DNA of 64,000 nt from Corynebacterium atypicum (GTDB taxonomy: Bacteria; Actinomycetota; Actinomycetes; Mycobacteriales; Mycobacteriaceae), in NCBI RefSeq assembly GCF_000732945.1, contig NZ_CP008944.1, positions 776,553-840,552 on the forward strand. The letters are read 5' to 3'. Positions 9,792 to 19,588 of this stretch are shown piece after piece; the stretch's first letter is position 1; the number at the start of each line of letters is the position of its first letter. Under the pieces are notes generated by a model. It searched no databases and was not told where the DNA came from. It was given only the letters and a program-made list of their open reading frames with translations. Position numbers and translations under genes: made by a program.

Positions 9792-9797
9792 TACGGT
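9792..9797 (+). promoter_or_regulatory. -10 hexamer, ispH, probably leaderless
   Basis: TACGGT lies 7 nt upstream of the ispH ATG at 9805, with no Shine-Dalgarno sequence in between. The divergent xseA gene has the same arrangement, so the two promoters sit back to back in 78 nt. Confidence 0.5.
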
Positions 9798-9804
9798 AGT
9801 CACC

Positions 9805-10812
9805 ATGAACAACCAAGCGGACACCACGAACGAGGCAGCAAAGAAGGTGCTTTTGGCGGCGCCACGCGGTTACTGCGCAGGCGTCGACCGAGCGGTGGAG
9901 ACCGTAGAGAAGGCCTTAGAAAAGTACGGCGCGCCCGTGTACGTGCGCAAGGAGATCGTGCACAACCGCTACGTCGTGGACACGCTGGCCAAGCGTGGCG
10001 TGATCTTTGTCGACGAGACGGAAGAGGTTCCGGAGGGTTCGCACCTCGTGTTCTCTGCGCACGGGGTCAGCCCCGCCGTGCGCGCTTCTGCCGATCAGCT
10101 CAGTCTGCGTTCCCTCGACGCCACCTGCCCGCTGGTGACGAAGGTGCATAACGAGGTCAAGAGGTTCGCCCGCGACGGTTATCACATCCTGCTCATCGGC
10201 CACGAGGGCCACGAAGAAGTCGAAGGTACAGCCGGTGAAGCCCCCGAGGTGACCCACCTCGTCGACGGCCTCGACGGCGTGGACAAGCTCCCGGACTTTC
10301 CCGCCGAGCAGAAACTCATTTGGCTGTCCCAGACCACGCTGTCAGTGGATGAGACGATGGCGATCAGGGCGAAGCTGCACGAGCGGTTTGTCCAGCTCGA
10401 GGACCCGCCGAGCGACGACATTTGTTACGCGACCCAAAACCGCCAGGTGGCGGTCAAGGCTATAGCCGAGCGCTGCGAGCTGATGATCGTCGTCGGCTCA
10501 CAGAACTCCTCGAACTCGAAGCGGCTCGTGGAGGTAGCCAAGCAGGCTGGCGCCCGCGACGCCTACTTGATTGACTACCCAGAGCAGATCGATCCCGACT
10601 GGTTCGACGGCGTCGATACCGTGGGCGTGACCTCGGGTGCCAGCGTCCCGGAGATCCTCGTGCGCGGTGTGGTCGAGCGTCTGGCAACCATGGGCTTCGC
10701 CGACGTCGAGGAGATCACCACCGCCTCGGAGACGATTACGTTCGCGCTGCCCCGGGACCTGCGGGCGCCGCGGACTAAGGGGCGTGCCCCGCGCCGCGTC
10801 CCCACAAGCTAG
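9805..10812 (+). CDS. ispH: 4-hydroxy-3-methylbut-2-enyl diphosphate reductase
   Basis: The protein catalyses the last step of the MEP isoprenoid pathway, making IPP and DMAPP from HMBPP with a [4Fe-4S] cluster. The three cluster cysteines are at about residues 24 ([11 protein letters not shown]), 108 ([10 protein letters not shown]) and 207 ([11 protein letters not shown]). The substrate-binding segments VFSAHGVSP and [11 protein letters not shown] are intact. Length is 335 aa, slightly longer than E. coli IspH because of short N- and C-terminal tails, the latter rich in Arg and Pro. The gene is monocistronic, divergent from xseA and convergent with the DUF6542 gene. Confidence 0.96.
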   Translation: MNNQADTTNEAAKKVLLAAPRGYCAGVDRAVETVEKALEKYGAPVYVRKEIVHNRYVVDTLAKRGVIFVDETEEVPEGSHLVFSAHGVSPAVRASADQLSLRSLDATCPLVTKVHNEVKRFARDGYHILLIGHEGHEEVEGTAGEAPEVTHLVDGLDGVDKLPDFPAEQKLIWLSQTTLSVDETMAIRAKLHERFVQLEDPPSDDICYATQNRQVAVKAIAERCELMIVVGSQNSSNSKRLVEVAKQAGARDAYLIDYPEQIDPDWFDGVDTVGVTSGASVPEILVRGVVERLATMGFADVEEITTASETITFALPRDLRAPRTKGRAPRRVPTS

Positions 10813-10845
10813 CGCCCGAAGGCCTGCCTCGGGGTAGAGGCGGAG

Positions 10846-11934
10846 CTAGTCGTCGTAGAGGTCCCGGTTGAGCGACTCGTTGCGGCGGCGCTGGGCCTCG
10901 TTGCGGGCGAGGAGCTCTTGGACCGTGACCTGGTTGCTGCGGCCCTGCGCCGCCCTGCGGCGCTCGCGGCGAATGACGCCGGAATCGTTCGGCGCTGCGG
11001 TGGGCGCATCGACGTCCGCGTGTGAGTTGTGCGCGGGGGCGCTGGGGCGTGGGCGCCGCTCCATGCGGGGGTAGTCTTCCTCGACGAGGTAGCGCCTGGA
11101 GGCGTACCTGTCCGGCGAGCCTGGGGCGGCCTCGTAGTCGCTTGGGCGGTAGGGCTCGCGCATCCTGGGCTGGCGCGGGCCCCGCTCGGCTACCGGGCGC
11201 AATTCCTCGTAGCGCCAGGTGCTCGGCGCATCGTCGAGGTGACGCTCGCGGGTTGGGCGTGCCGGAGCGGGGCTGAAATCCTGCTCGGCGTAGCGCCTAG
11301 GCTCCTCGGGGCGGCTGGCGCGCCGGTAGTCAGAAACGCGCGGTGCTGGCTCCTCGGTCGTGGCCGCCTCCTCGTGGTGGTCCTCCTGCGTCCGGGGCGC
11401 CAGGTCGGCGGAGCGTCGACGCGCTTTACTCGCCGTCTGCTGGTTGAGGTAGTCCTTCTCGGCCTCGGTGCGACGCTCCGCGACGTGGCGTTCCTGGGCG
11501 CGCTGGAGTTGACGGCGCAGCAGCGCCAACCGGATGCACGCGATGGCCACCGCCCCGAGGAAGACCAGGATGAGCACCGGGAAAAACTGCAGCAGCGGGT
11601 AGACGGCGGTGACGGCCGAGGTGGCGGAAATCCCCGAGACGTTGGGGCTGAGTTGGCGCCCGACCAGCCACGCGGTCAGCACCGTGAAAAATCCGAAAGC
11701 GATTGGGATATTCGCTACGGTGATAAACAGCCCGCGCGGCTGGGTAAACAGCGCGACGACGAGCGCGGCCGCGGCGAAGCATCCGAGGAAGATAGCTCCG
11801 ACTTCCTGGAAGTAGATGCTGATGAGCATCCCCGTGACCAGGGCTGCGACGACGATCGCTAGCCCAGCCCATAGGGGCAGGCCAACGGCGCCGCGATCGG
11901 CGGCGGTACGGTAGCGGCGGCTCGTATGGGACAC
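10846..11934 (-). CDS. DUF6542 family membrane protein
   Basis: The 362-residue protein has four hydrophobic segments in its first 150 residues (AGLAIVVAALVTGMLIS, VGAIFLGCFAAAALVVALF, IPIAFGFFTVLTAWLVG, FFPVLILVFLGAVAIACI). A long, Arg/Glu-rich, probably disordered cytoplasmic tail follows. This layout and the place next to ispH fit the actinobacterial DUF6542 family. No function is known; the charged tail suggests protein contacts. The GTG at 11934 has TAGGAT 8 nt upstream and no ribosome site. The ispH stop is only 33 nt from its 3' end. Confidence 0.7.
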   Translation of the reverse strand: MSHTSRRYRTAADRGAVGLPLWAGLAIVVAALVTGMLISIYFQEVGAIFLGCFAAAALVVALFTQPRGLFITVANIPIAFGFFTVLTAWLVGRQLSPNVSGISATSAVTAVYPLLQFFPVLILVFLGAVAIACIRLALLRRQLQRAQERHVAERRTEAEKDYLNQQTASKARRRSADLAPRTQEDHHEEAATTEEPAPRVSDYRRASRPEEPRRYAEQDFSPAPARPTRERHLDDAPSTWRYEELRPVAERGPRQPRMREPYRPSDYEAAPGSPDRYASRRYLVEEDYPRMERRPRPSAPAHNSHADVDAPTAAPNDSGVIRRERRRAAQGRSNQVTVQELLARNEAQRRRNESLNRDLYDD

Positions 11935-11942
11935 GGTCCGTT

Positions 11943-11948
11943 ATCCTA
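11943..11948 (-). promoter_or_regulatory. -10 hexamer, DUF6542 gene, probably leaderless
   Basis: Minus-strand TAGGAT ends 8 nt before the GTG start at 11934. No ribosome binding site lies between them. Confidence 0.5.
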
Positions 11949-11985
11949 CCGTGACTTAGTTGATATGGAATGTTCGGGCGCGCGT

Positions 11986-13095
11986 TCAATCCCCGCGTTG
12001 CGGCTGTAGATGCTGCGGTGACGCCGGGCGCGGCCGGCTGGCGGGCTGCGGCTGGGCTGCGGTGCGGTCCGTGTGCGCCGGGACGCCCATCTCAGCGAGC
12101 TTGCGTGCGGTGACGCCTACGCGGGCGTCCACTGAGCCCAAGGAGGCATTGTAGGCTTCCACGGCGCGGTCCAGTGCTTTTCCCACCTGCGCATAGTGCT
12201 CGGTGAGAGTGGTGAGCCGGGTATAGAATTCCCGGCCTAAGCGGTGGATCTCCCGGGCTTTCTGCGAGTAGTCCTCCTGCCTCCACCCGAGGCTTACCGT
12301 GCGCAGCAGGGCGAACAGTGTGGTGGGTGTGGCGATGACTACCGAGTGCGCGAGGCCGAACTCCATGAGCTCGGGGTCCACGTTGAGGGCAGCGTCTAAG
12401 AATGGGTCGGCGGGGACGAAGAGCACGATGAATTCAGGGGTGGGGCTGAACGCCTCGATGTAATCGCGCCGGGAGAGCTCTGTGACGTGGCGGCGCAGGA
12501 ACGCGGCGTGCTCCTCCGGGTCGGTGGTCTCTAAGGCGTCGAGGTAGGCCGAGTAGGGCACCTTGGCATCGACGACGACGTTGCGTCCGCCAGAGAGTCT
12601 GATCACCATATCCGGCTTGACCAGTTTGCCGTTCACGCGGGCGGGCACCTGCACATCGAAGTCGCAGTGCTCGACCATCCCGCCGAGCTCGACCACCCGA
12701 CCGAGCTGCATCTCGCCCCACCGCCCGCGCACCTGGGGCGAGCGCAGCGATGCCACCAGCTTGTCCGTGCGATCGGAAAGCCGGTAGCTCGTGCGCGTCA
12801 TCGTCTGGATCTGGCTGGCCAGCGACCCTAACGCCTGTGCTCGCTCCTTTTCCATATCCGCGATCTGGCCGGAAAGCCGGCCGATAGCCTCGTGGAGCGG
12901 GCCGATGTGAGTTGCTGCCGCCTCCGCCACCCGGGCGAGCTCGACGCCCGCGGGGTCGGCGGCGTGCCTGCCTGGAAGCTCGGCTGGCTCGGCGGGGGCC
13001 TGACCGCTGCCGTGAGTGCCGCGCCCCCAGATCAACCAGCCTGCGACGAGCCCGAGCGCCAGGCCGAGCACCAGACCGAACAGATTGACCGTCAT
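11986..13095 (-). CDS. rmuC: DNA recombination protein RmuC
   Basis: The 369-residue protein begins with a membrane anchor (VNLFGLVLGLALGLVAGWLIWG). A helical region (about residues 60-110) follows, then the RmuC core with RGRWGEMQLGRVVELGGM, DAKVPYSAYLDALE and VIATPTTLFALLRTV. RmuC proteins are nuclease-fold proteins that limit rearrangements between inverted repeats; the exact reaction is not established. ATG at 13095 is chosen since the anchor starts there; the upstream in-frame extension overlaps the next gene. The C-terminal 40 residues are Pro/Gln/Arg-rich and look disordered. Confidence 0.9.
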   Translation of the reverse strand: MTVNLFGLVLGLALGLVAGWLIWGRGTHGSGQAPAEPAELPGRHAADPAGVELARVAEAAATHIGPLHEAIGRLSGQIADMEKERAQALGSLASQIQTMTRTSYRLSDRTDKLVASLRSPQVRGRWGEMQLGRVVELGGMVEHCDFDVQVPARVNGKLVKPDMVIRLSGGRNVVVDAKVPYSAYLDALETTDPEEHAAFLRRHVTELSRRDYIEAFSPTPEFIVLFVPADPFLDAALNVDPELMEFGLAHSVVIATPTTLFALLRTVSLGWRQEDYSQKAREIHRLGREFYTRLTTLTEHYAQVGKALDRAVEAYNASLGSVDARVGVTARKLAEMGVPAHTDRTAAQPQPASRPRPASPQHLQPQRGD

Positions 13096-13129
13096 GGGGT
13101 CCAGCCTGGCACACCCGCGCGGCGAAAGC

Positions 13130-14524
13130 CTAAGAACGTCGCCAAGATTCGAACCTACGTACGATTTTCTTGCCCACGGTGCGGGCTCGCGCGGTACGCG
13201 ACTGCCTACCTTTACCTGGCGCGGCGTCGGCAAGCTTCGCATCCTGCGCACTCGGACGTGGGGCGGCGGGGATGGGGTCGCTGGGATCGCCGTCGTCGGC
13301 GATACTCACGGCCTCATGCATCTCGGCGCGCATTTGCTCGCCCTCGGCCGCGCACACCGTGCCTACCGCGAGGCCAGCGCGGGTGGAGAAAGCGACGTCG
13401 TCTAGCGTTGACTCGCCCGAGCACAGCATCATGATGTCTTGGGTGTAGCGGAAGACCACCGCAACCATCGCGGCGACCGGAACTGCCAGGAAGGCCCCTG
13501 CGATGTGAAACAGCCCGCCGCCTACGGTCACGGAGACCAACACGATCACCGGGTGTAGGTTCATGGCCTTGGACTGCAGGATTGGCGAGAGCACGTTGCC
13601 CTCGAGCTGCTGGACCGCCACGATGAGCACTAAGACCAGCAGCGCCTGCGGCACCCCAAGGGAGACCAGCGCGATGAGCACGGCCAACGCGCCGGCGCTC
13701 ACCGCACCCACGATCGGGATGAAGCCTGCGGCGAACGTGATGAGAGCGAGCGCCAGCGCCATGGGCACCCCGATCAGATAGAGGCCGGCGCCGATGAAGA
13801 GGGCGTCGACGGCCGAGACGATCGCCTGGGCGCGGATGTAGCCGCTCAGCGTGCTCCATGCCCGGGTGAGCAACTCCGTCAGATGCCACCCCTGGCGCCG
13901 GCCCACCACGCGGCGCATCCAGGGTAGAAACCGGTGGCCGTCCTTTAAAAAGAAGAAGGTGAGAACCAGCATCACCACGAGCGTGAACACCACCGACGTG
14001 GCCGTGGAGATACCCGTGAAGATGCCCCCGGCAATCGCCCCGGCCTGGTCCTGCACCCAGGAGACGACCTCATTAACCGCCTCGTCGAAGTCCTCGCTAT
14101 CCAGGTTGATCGGCGGGCCCTGCAACCACAGTCGCAGCCTCTGGATGCCCTCCACCGCCTGCAGTACCAGCGCTTGCGACTGGCGAGCTATGTCCGGAGC
14201 CACAACCGCCACCACCGCCCCGACCAGAGAGAAGGACACCAGGATCGTGGCCAGCGCGGCCAATCCCGCGGGCACGCCCCGCCGGCGCATCCAGCTGGTC
14301 GGGGCGTCGAGCACCGTGCACAAAATGAGGGCGATGATCACGGGGAACAGTCCGGCCCAGAACTTGGCCACCACCAGCCAGCCGACGTATGCCGTCGCGC
14401 AGATGATCAGTACCTGCAGGCAGACCTTGGCGGAAGCACGCAGGGCCTGAAGCATGACGACGGAGCGATCGACCTGGGCAGGCGGGCTCGCGTTGTGATC
14501 TTCGGATTGGTTCACGTCACCCAT
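13130..14524 (-). CDS. AI-2E family transporter
   Basis: The 464-residue membrane protein has the pattern of this family: three early hydrophobic segments, a soluble central part (about residues 90-165), then the conserved LTFFFLKDGHRFLPWMRRVVG followed by PMALALALITFAAGFIPIVGAVSAG and QLEGNVLSPILQSKAMNLHPVIVLVSVTVGG. Members include permeases named for AI-2 export and Na+/H+ antiporters, so the substrate cannot be set. A C-terminal 110-residue tail is charged and cytoplasmic. It lies just upstream of rmuC on the same strand with 34 nt between. Confidence 0.87.
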   Translation of the reverse strand: MGDVNQSEDHNASPPAQVDRSVVMLQALRASAKVCLQVLIICATAYVGWLVVAKFWAGLFPVIIALILCTVLDAPTSWMRRRGVPAGLAALATILVSFSLVGAVVAVVAPDIARQSQALVLQAVEGIQRLRLWLQGPPINLDSEDFDEAVNEVVSWVQDQAGAIAGGIFTGISTATSVVFTLVVMLVLTFFFLKDGHRFLPWMRRVVGRRQGWHLTELLTRAWSTLSGYIRAQAIVSAVDALFIGAGLYLIGVPMALALALITFAAGFIPIVGAVSAGALAVLIALVSLGVPQALLVLVLIVAVQQLEGNVLSPILQSKAMNLHPVIVLVSVTVGGGLFHIAGAFLAVPVAAMVAVVFRYTQDIMMLCSGESTLDDVAFSTRAGLAVGTVCAAEGEQMRAEMHEAVSIADDGDPSDPIPAAPRPSAQDAKLADAAPGKGRQSRTARARTVGKKIVRRFESWRRS

Positions 14525-14564
14525 CTTGCCGTACCCGCAGGACCGGAGCGTGCGTCAGGGCGGC

Positions 14565-14570
14565 TAGGAT
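14565..14570 (+). promoter_or_regulatory. -10 hexamer, ychF, probably leaderless
   Basis: TAGGAT lies 8 nt before the ychF GTG at 14579 and there is no ribosome binding site. It fits a leaderless transcript starting on the G of the start codon. Confidence 0.5.
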
Positions 14571-14578
14571 GGGCGCCC

Positions 14579-15664
<1,086 letters not shown>

Positions 15665-16049
15665 TCGCTGGTCAGCGCGTCAGGCGGTGCTGCGGCCGGG
15701 CCTCGGTTGGCCGCAGGCGTGCTCGGCCGCATCGGCTGCCGATGGCAGCAACGCGCTTTCCATACGTCACCGGTGTAGGGCTGCTAGCCGTTCTTTAAAC
15801 TCGTCGGAACTGTTTCCCATACTTTTCTACCGCGGGTAGCTCTTCAGCCTAAAAATGTTTCGTAACCTGTTGATGGTACTTTGTTCCACCGCGTCTAGAT
15901 CTCCGCTCGGGACGGATAAGAAAGATAGTCCCACGATATCCGTCCATGCCGGGTGGTGTGTAGATCCATGCCTATGAGCGATTTACCTTTGTGTTATATC
16001 CTTTGCGGATTTTGTCGACAGCTGGGCCCGGTGGCGGCATGATTTACCC
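15665..16049. other. Gene-free AT-richer interval between ychF and the ABC permease
   Basis: This 385-nt stretch lies between the 3' ends of two convergent genes and holds no credible reading frame. Its base composition is visibly lower in GC than the flanking core genes. A weak stem, TGCGGCC (15691-15697) with GGCCGCA (15709-15715), follows ychF but lacks a T-tract. It looks like a junction between the core block and the acquired transporter region; no integrase, direct repeat or attachment site is seen. Confidence 0.5.
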
Positions 16050-16835
16050 TTATTGGCTCCTGTAGAGCACAGCCCGCCGCTGAATTGGTTGGATTACTAA
16101 TGTATCTAATAAGTATGTTAGCAGCACCAAGACGATTGCGTAGGCAAAGACGTAGTCCGTCTGGATGTTGATTTGGGCCAGGCGGATCGCGGCGCCGAGC
16201 CCGGAACCGGTGGCGAGGAGCTCCGCCATCACGGCTACCCGGATGGATTGGCCCATGACCACAGTGACGGTAGCCAATATCGCGGGGACCACTGATGGGC
16301 CGATGATCATTCTCAGCATCCGGATGCGCGAAAGCCCAAAAAGGTGACCCATTTCCACCAGGTCGGCGTCTATGGCGCGCACGGCCTCGGCGGTGGACGT
16401 GGCGATGACCGGCACGCCTACCAGGCCAACGACAAAGACCACGACGGTCGCGTTGGTTCCGAACCAGAGCATTCCCAGGATCACGAGGACCACGGCGGGA
16501 ACGGACATGAGCAGCTGCAACAGACCTCGGCTGAGGTACTCGATCGGCTCAACGACGCCGCTGAGCCAACCCCAGGCGATGCCCACGACGGTGGCTACCG
16601 CAAATCCAAGCGCCGCCCGCGCGAACGTCAACGCAAGGGCTGCCCAAAACTTGCCCGTGGTCATTATGTGAACCAGTGCCACTGCGGCGTCGTCGGGGCC
16701 GGGCAGGCTGTAGGTTGGCTGCCCCAGTGCGATGAGCCACCAGGCGAAAAATAGCGATGCTAGCCCGAGGGCGGTAAGAGTGTGGGCCTTCCTGCCTGCC
16801 CAGCGGGCGCGCCTACTTGTGGTAGAAGCCGTCAT
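16050..16835 (-). CDS. ABC transporter permease, NitT/TauT (SsuC/TauC) type
   Basis: The 261-residue membrane protein has six hydrophobic segments and the permease EAA loop MGHLFGLSRIRMLRMIIGPSVVPAI, which contacts the ATPase. The family imports nitrate, sulfonates, taurine, thiamine precursors or similar small solutes, working with a periplasmic-type binding protein and an ATPase; both are encoded just upstream. Its start overlaps the 3' end of the binding-protein gene by 23 nt, so the two are translated together. Substrate is undetermined. Confidence 0.9.
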   Translation of the reverse strand: MTASTTSRRARWAGRKAHTLTALGLASLFFAWWLIALGQPTYSLPGPDDAAVALVHIMTTGKFWAALALTFARAALGFAVATVVGIAWGWLSGVVEPIEYLSRGLLQLLMSVPAVVLVILGMLWFGTNATVVVFVVGLVGVPVIATSTAEAVRAIDADLVEMGHLFGLSRIRMLRMIIGPSVVPAILATVTVVMGQSIRVAVMAELLATGSGLGAAIRLAQINIQTDYVFAYAIVLVLLTYLLDTLVIQPIQRRAVLYRSQ

Positions 16836-17891
16836 CGGGAAGCTTGCCGCCGTAGAACTCAGGGTTGTTCGCGCCTAAAAACTGGATGAAGTTTTCAAAA
16901 TCCTGCCGGGCTTCTTCGGCTGGCACCATCTTCAACTGCAGGCGCGGAATGACTTGTTTCACTACCTCGGCGGGCAGATCGTAGTGAGCTGAAATGGCCT
17001 GGATGGTGGCGTCATCACCGGCATTGGCCTTGTCGATGCTGGCTTGGACCTCCTTACGAATCGTATCAACCAGGCCGGGGTTTTCCGCGGCGACCGACTT
17101 CCGGATAATCAGGCCGGCCATGGGGAATCCGGCTGACGTGTTGAAGGCCTTGGCGTACTCCTCTTGCAGGTTCAGCGCGCGATACGTCTGCGCGCCCTGC
17201 TTTTTGATCTTGGCCTGCGCGATGGTGGCCACGTGTTCCGGGAGCACGACGTAGTCCACTTGACCCTGGCTGAACATCCCGATGGCTTGCTGTGGGTCCT
17301 GCACCCTAATGATGTTCACGTCCTTATCGCTCAGGCCGTTCTTGTTCAAGAGCCCGGTGAAGACGAGGTCAGGCATGTTGTTGGGCAGGGGGACCGCCAC
17401 CTTCTTGCCGCGTAGGGCTTCCCAGTCGCCTTGGGGCCCGTCAGCCCCTTGGCCAAGCACAAAGAGCATGCCCCAGACCACGGGCCCAATGTATTGGATG
17501 TCCACGCCGCGGTTGTACAGGTTGGCCGCCACGTTAGCCGGAGCAGCTGCCACGTCGACTTCCCCGTTGATCATGGCGCTGCGCAGCTGGTCGACGGAGT
17601 CCCAGTTGCCCTTGTCGACTGTTTGCGCAAAGTCTGAGACATGCCCTTCCTCCCCGAATCCGGCCATGGGGCCCCAAACGCCATGGTGGTAGGGGTGAGC
17701 ACCCGGAGTTTTTCTATTTTGGATTCGGGCTTTGCGGCCGCGGTGTCATCTGCAGGTTGCGTCGTAGCGGTGCTCGGGGTGCCGGAGTTGGTTGCGTCTT
17801 CGCTCGAGCAAGCGGTGAGGCTGAAGCTTGCCACCGTGGCGGCGATGAGGAGTGCTGCCGCGGGCCGGGTGAGAGATCGAATCGGGGTCAT
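16813..17891 (-). pseudogene. ABC substrate-binding lipoprotein, NMT1/SsuA-like, frameshifted
   Basis: The N-terminal frame gives a lipoprotein signal ending in LTAC (cleavage before Cys), then EKLRVLTPTTMAFGAP. The rest of the protein, MAGFGEEGHVSDFAQTVDKG onward, is in a second frame. The switch is at a GGGG/CCCC tract (17668-17675 on the plus strand): one added C restores a continuous 359-residue protein. Motifs VDVAAAPANVAANLYNRG and GKKVAVPLPNNMPDLVF fit the NMT1/THI5-like binding-protein fold. ATAAGGAGACCCC precedes the ATG. It is either a recent loss of function or an assembly error. As written, the lipoprotein would stop after 106 residues. Confidence 0.8.
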
Positions 17892-17979
17892 GGGGTCTCC
17901 TTATGTAAGAGTCGTACGAAGGCGATCGACACAGCGGTGATCATTGCGCGCCAGCAGATACGCACCGCCGTGGGGCCGC

Positions 17980-18606
17980 CTAGGTCGAATGGGACACGGC
18001 GCCGGCAGAGCCGGTGAGGTGTAGGCGAGAGGTGGAAACCTGTGCTATTTCATCGGGGTTGTGGCTGACCCAGATGCAGATGAGGTGTGAAGCTCTAATG
18101 ATGCTCAGTAGCAGGCTGCGCAGATCCTGAGCGAGGCGTACGTCGAGGGCCGAGAAGGGTTCGTCGACAAGCAGAATCTTCGGGTCTGCTGATAGCGCGC
18201 GGGCGATGGAAGCTCGCTGGCGCATTCCTCCCGACATCGCCGCGGGATAAAGGTCCGCCGCCGCACCAAGCCCGGTGCGCGTCAGCCAGTGCTGAGCCTG
18301 GGCGTCTGTGCACCCGGTGATTGTCACATTCTGCAAGGCGGTGGCCCACGGAAGAAGACGGGGTTCCTGGAAAACCATCGCCAATCGCCCCGCTGGCCGA
18401 GTGATCGTGCCGGAGTAGCGGTGGTCAAGCCCGGCGAGGGTGCGTAGCAGGGTGGTCTTTCCGCTACCGCTGGGGCCGGAGACCCCCAGCACTTCTCCGG
18501 GGCCAAGCTGCAAGTTCAGGCCGCAGACCAAGTCCAGGTTGCCACGGCTGATCTGGAGCCCCTGGGTTCTCAAGGTCTCCGGACGTGGAAAACACGCGTC
18601 AGTCAA
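17980..18606 (-). CDS. ABC transporter ATPase, NitT/TauT (SsuB/TauB) type
   Basis: All nucleotide-binding motifs are present: Walker A GPSGSGKTTLLRT, Q-loop MVFQEPRLLPW, signature MSGGMRQR, Walker B ILLVDEPFSALD and the switch His in IWVSHNPDE. At 208 residues it is shorter than the usual 240-260 of this family, mainly at the C-terminus. The start is TTG with GAAAGG about 9 nt upstream. It is first in a minus-strand operon, followed after 88 nt by the binding-protein gene and then the permease. A DtxR-like box lies upstream. Confidence 0.88.
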   Translation of the reverse strand: MTDACFPRPETLRTQGLQISRGNLDLVCGLNLQLGPGEVLGVSGPSGSGKTTLLRTLAGLDHRYSGTITRPAGRLAMVFQEPRLLPWATALQNVTITGCTDAQAQHWLTRTGLGAAADLYPAAMSGGMRQRASIARALSADPKILLVDEPFSALDVRLAQDLRSLLLSIIRASHLICIWVSHNPDEIAQVSTSRLHLTGSAGAVSHST

Positions 18607-18708
18607 GGGGGGCAGCCTTTCAGTCGCCGCGTCTCACGCATGGTGTGCGTAGGCGCAAGGGAGGAGGAGGGGTAGTGAACGTCATCCAAAGGGATGGGCT
18701 CACCTAAT

Positions 18709-18727
18709 ATAAGTTAGGCTAAACTCG
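18709..18727. promoter_or_regulatory. DtxR-like iron box in a divergent promoter
   Basis: The core TTAGGCTAA (18714-18722) is identical to the centre of the 19-bp DtxR consensus TTAGGTTAGGCTAACCTAA, and about 14 of 19 positions agree overall. A second, overlapping half-site GGCTCACCTAA (18698-18708) matches the right half of the consensus at 10 of 11 positions. It lies between the ABC ATPase gene (minus) and the DUF364 gene (plus), so iron-bound DtxR could repress both. Confidence 0.6.
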
Positions 18728-18773
18728 TAAAAAATAGCAATACTGCTTGGCAATCTCCTGAAAGGAGACCATC

Positions 18774-19583
18774 ATGACCAGGGCGAGAGCGTTTTACGAC
18801 GAACTGACCAGGGACGTCGTGCAAGACACCGTCACCGCGGTCACCCAGGGCTACCAATGGACCCGCGTGGCCACGGAGAAATCACTCGGCGTCGCATACA
18901 CCATGGGCCCGGCGACGAGGCCCGAGGTGTCCGAGCGGGCCTACCAGGTAGGCGCGAGTCTGCATGCGGCAAGCCAGCTCGCCACGAGCTGGAACCTCCG
19001 CGAGGCAGCCTTCGATGCGGCGGCGGTCAACGCGCACTATGCCGACCCGCAGCGCGCGGCAGCAAACGGGTTCACCCGCGCCGGTGAAGGGCTCGCCTTC
19101 CCGCACGTCTTCCGTGCCCTTGCTCCCGCGGTCGCTGGTAAGAAGGTCGTGGTCGTTGGCCACTTTCCCTTTGCGCCCGAGGTGATGTCGCAGGCGGGCC
19201 AGTTCGCCATGCTCGAGGTGAACCCGCAACAGGGCGACTATCCGGCCTCCGCGTGCGAGTTCTTGCTGCCAGAGGCTGACGTTGCCATTATCAGCGGCTC
19301 TGCCCTGGTCAATAAGACCCTGCCGCGGCTTCTTGAACTATCACAAGAGGCGTTTACCGTCGTTATCGGCCCTTCGACGCCGCTGGCTCCCATGCTTTTC
19401 GATCACGGAGTGGACTTCATCGCAGGATTGGTCACCCTAGACCCGAACGGCATGGACAAAGCGTTGGGGTCTATCCGCTTCCCAGAGATGATGCGCAATG
19501 GGTACCGAGCTGACCAATTTGCCCCCGGCCGCGATTGGGAGCAGTACCGGCAGGCGCTAGAGGGCTTCCAGGTTGCGGGTTAG
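18774..19583 (+). CDS. DUF364/DUF4213 protein (putative heavy-metal chelation family)
   Basis: The 269-residue protein has the N-terminal DUF4213 part (about 1-100, VATEKSLGVAYTMG) and the C-terminal DUF364 part with GKKVVVVGHFPF, LEVNPQQGDYPASACEFLLPEADVAIISGSALVNKTL and VVIGPSTPLAPMLFDHGVDFIAG. The family has an enolase-N-like plus Rossmann-like fold and is called a putative heavy-metal chelator, but no reaction is proven. AAAGGAG lies 8 nt before the ATG. It is divergent from a NitT/TauT-type importer across a DtxR-like box, suggesting a shared role in uptake or handling of a metal or metal complex. Confidence 0.82.
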   Translation: MTRARAFYDELTRDVVQDTVTAVTQGYQWTRVATEKSLGVAYTMGPATRPEVSERAYQVGASLHAASQLATSWNLREAAFDAAAVNAHYADPQRAAANGFTRAGEGLAFPHVFRALAPAVAGKKVVVVGHFPFAPEVMSQAGQFAMLEVNPQQGDYPASACEFLLPEADVAIISGSALVNKTLPRLLELSQEAFTVVIGPSTPLAPMLFDHGVDFIAGLVTLDPNGMDKALGSIRFPEMMRNGYRADQFAPGRDWEQYRQALEGFQVAG

Positions 19584-19588
19584 GCTTG

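Noticed and set aside
14174-14578. N-terminal extension of YchF by 135 residues
   Set aside because: It lies antisense to the AI-2E gene and is unlike any YchF. The conserved start is GTG 14579.
15665-16049. Prophage or integrative element edge
   Set aside because: No integrase, tRNA gene, transposase or flanking direct repeat was seen; only a change in base composition.
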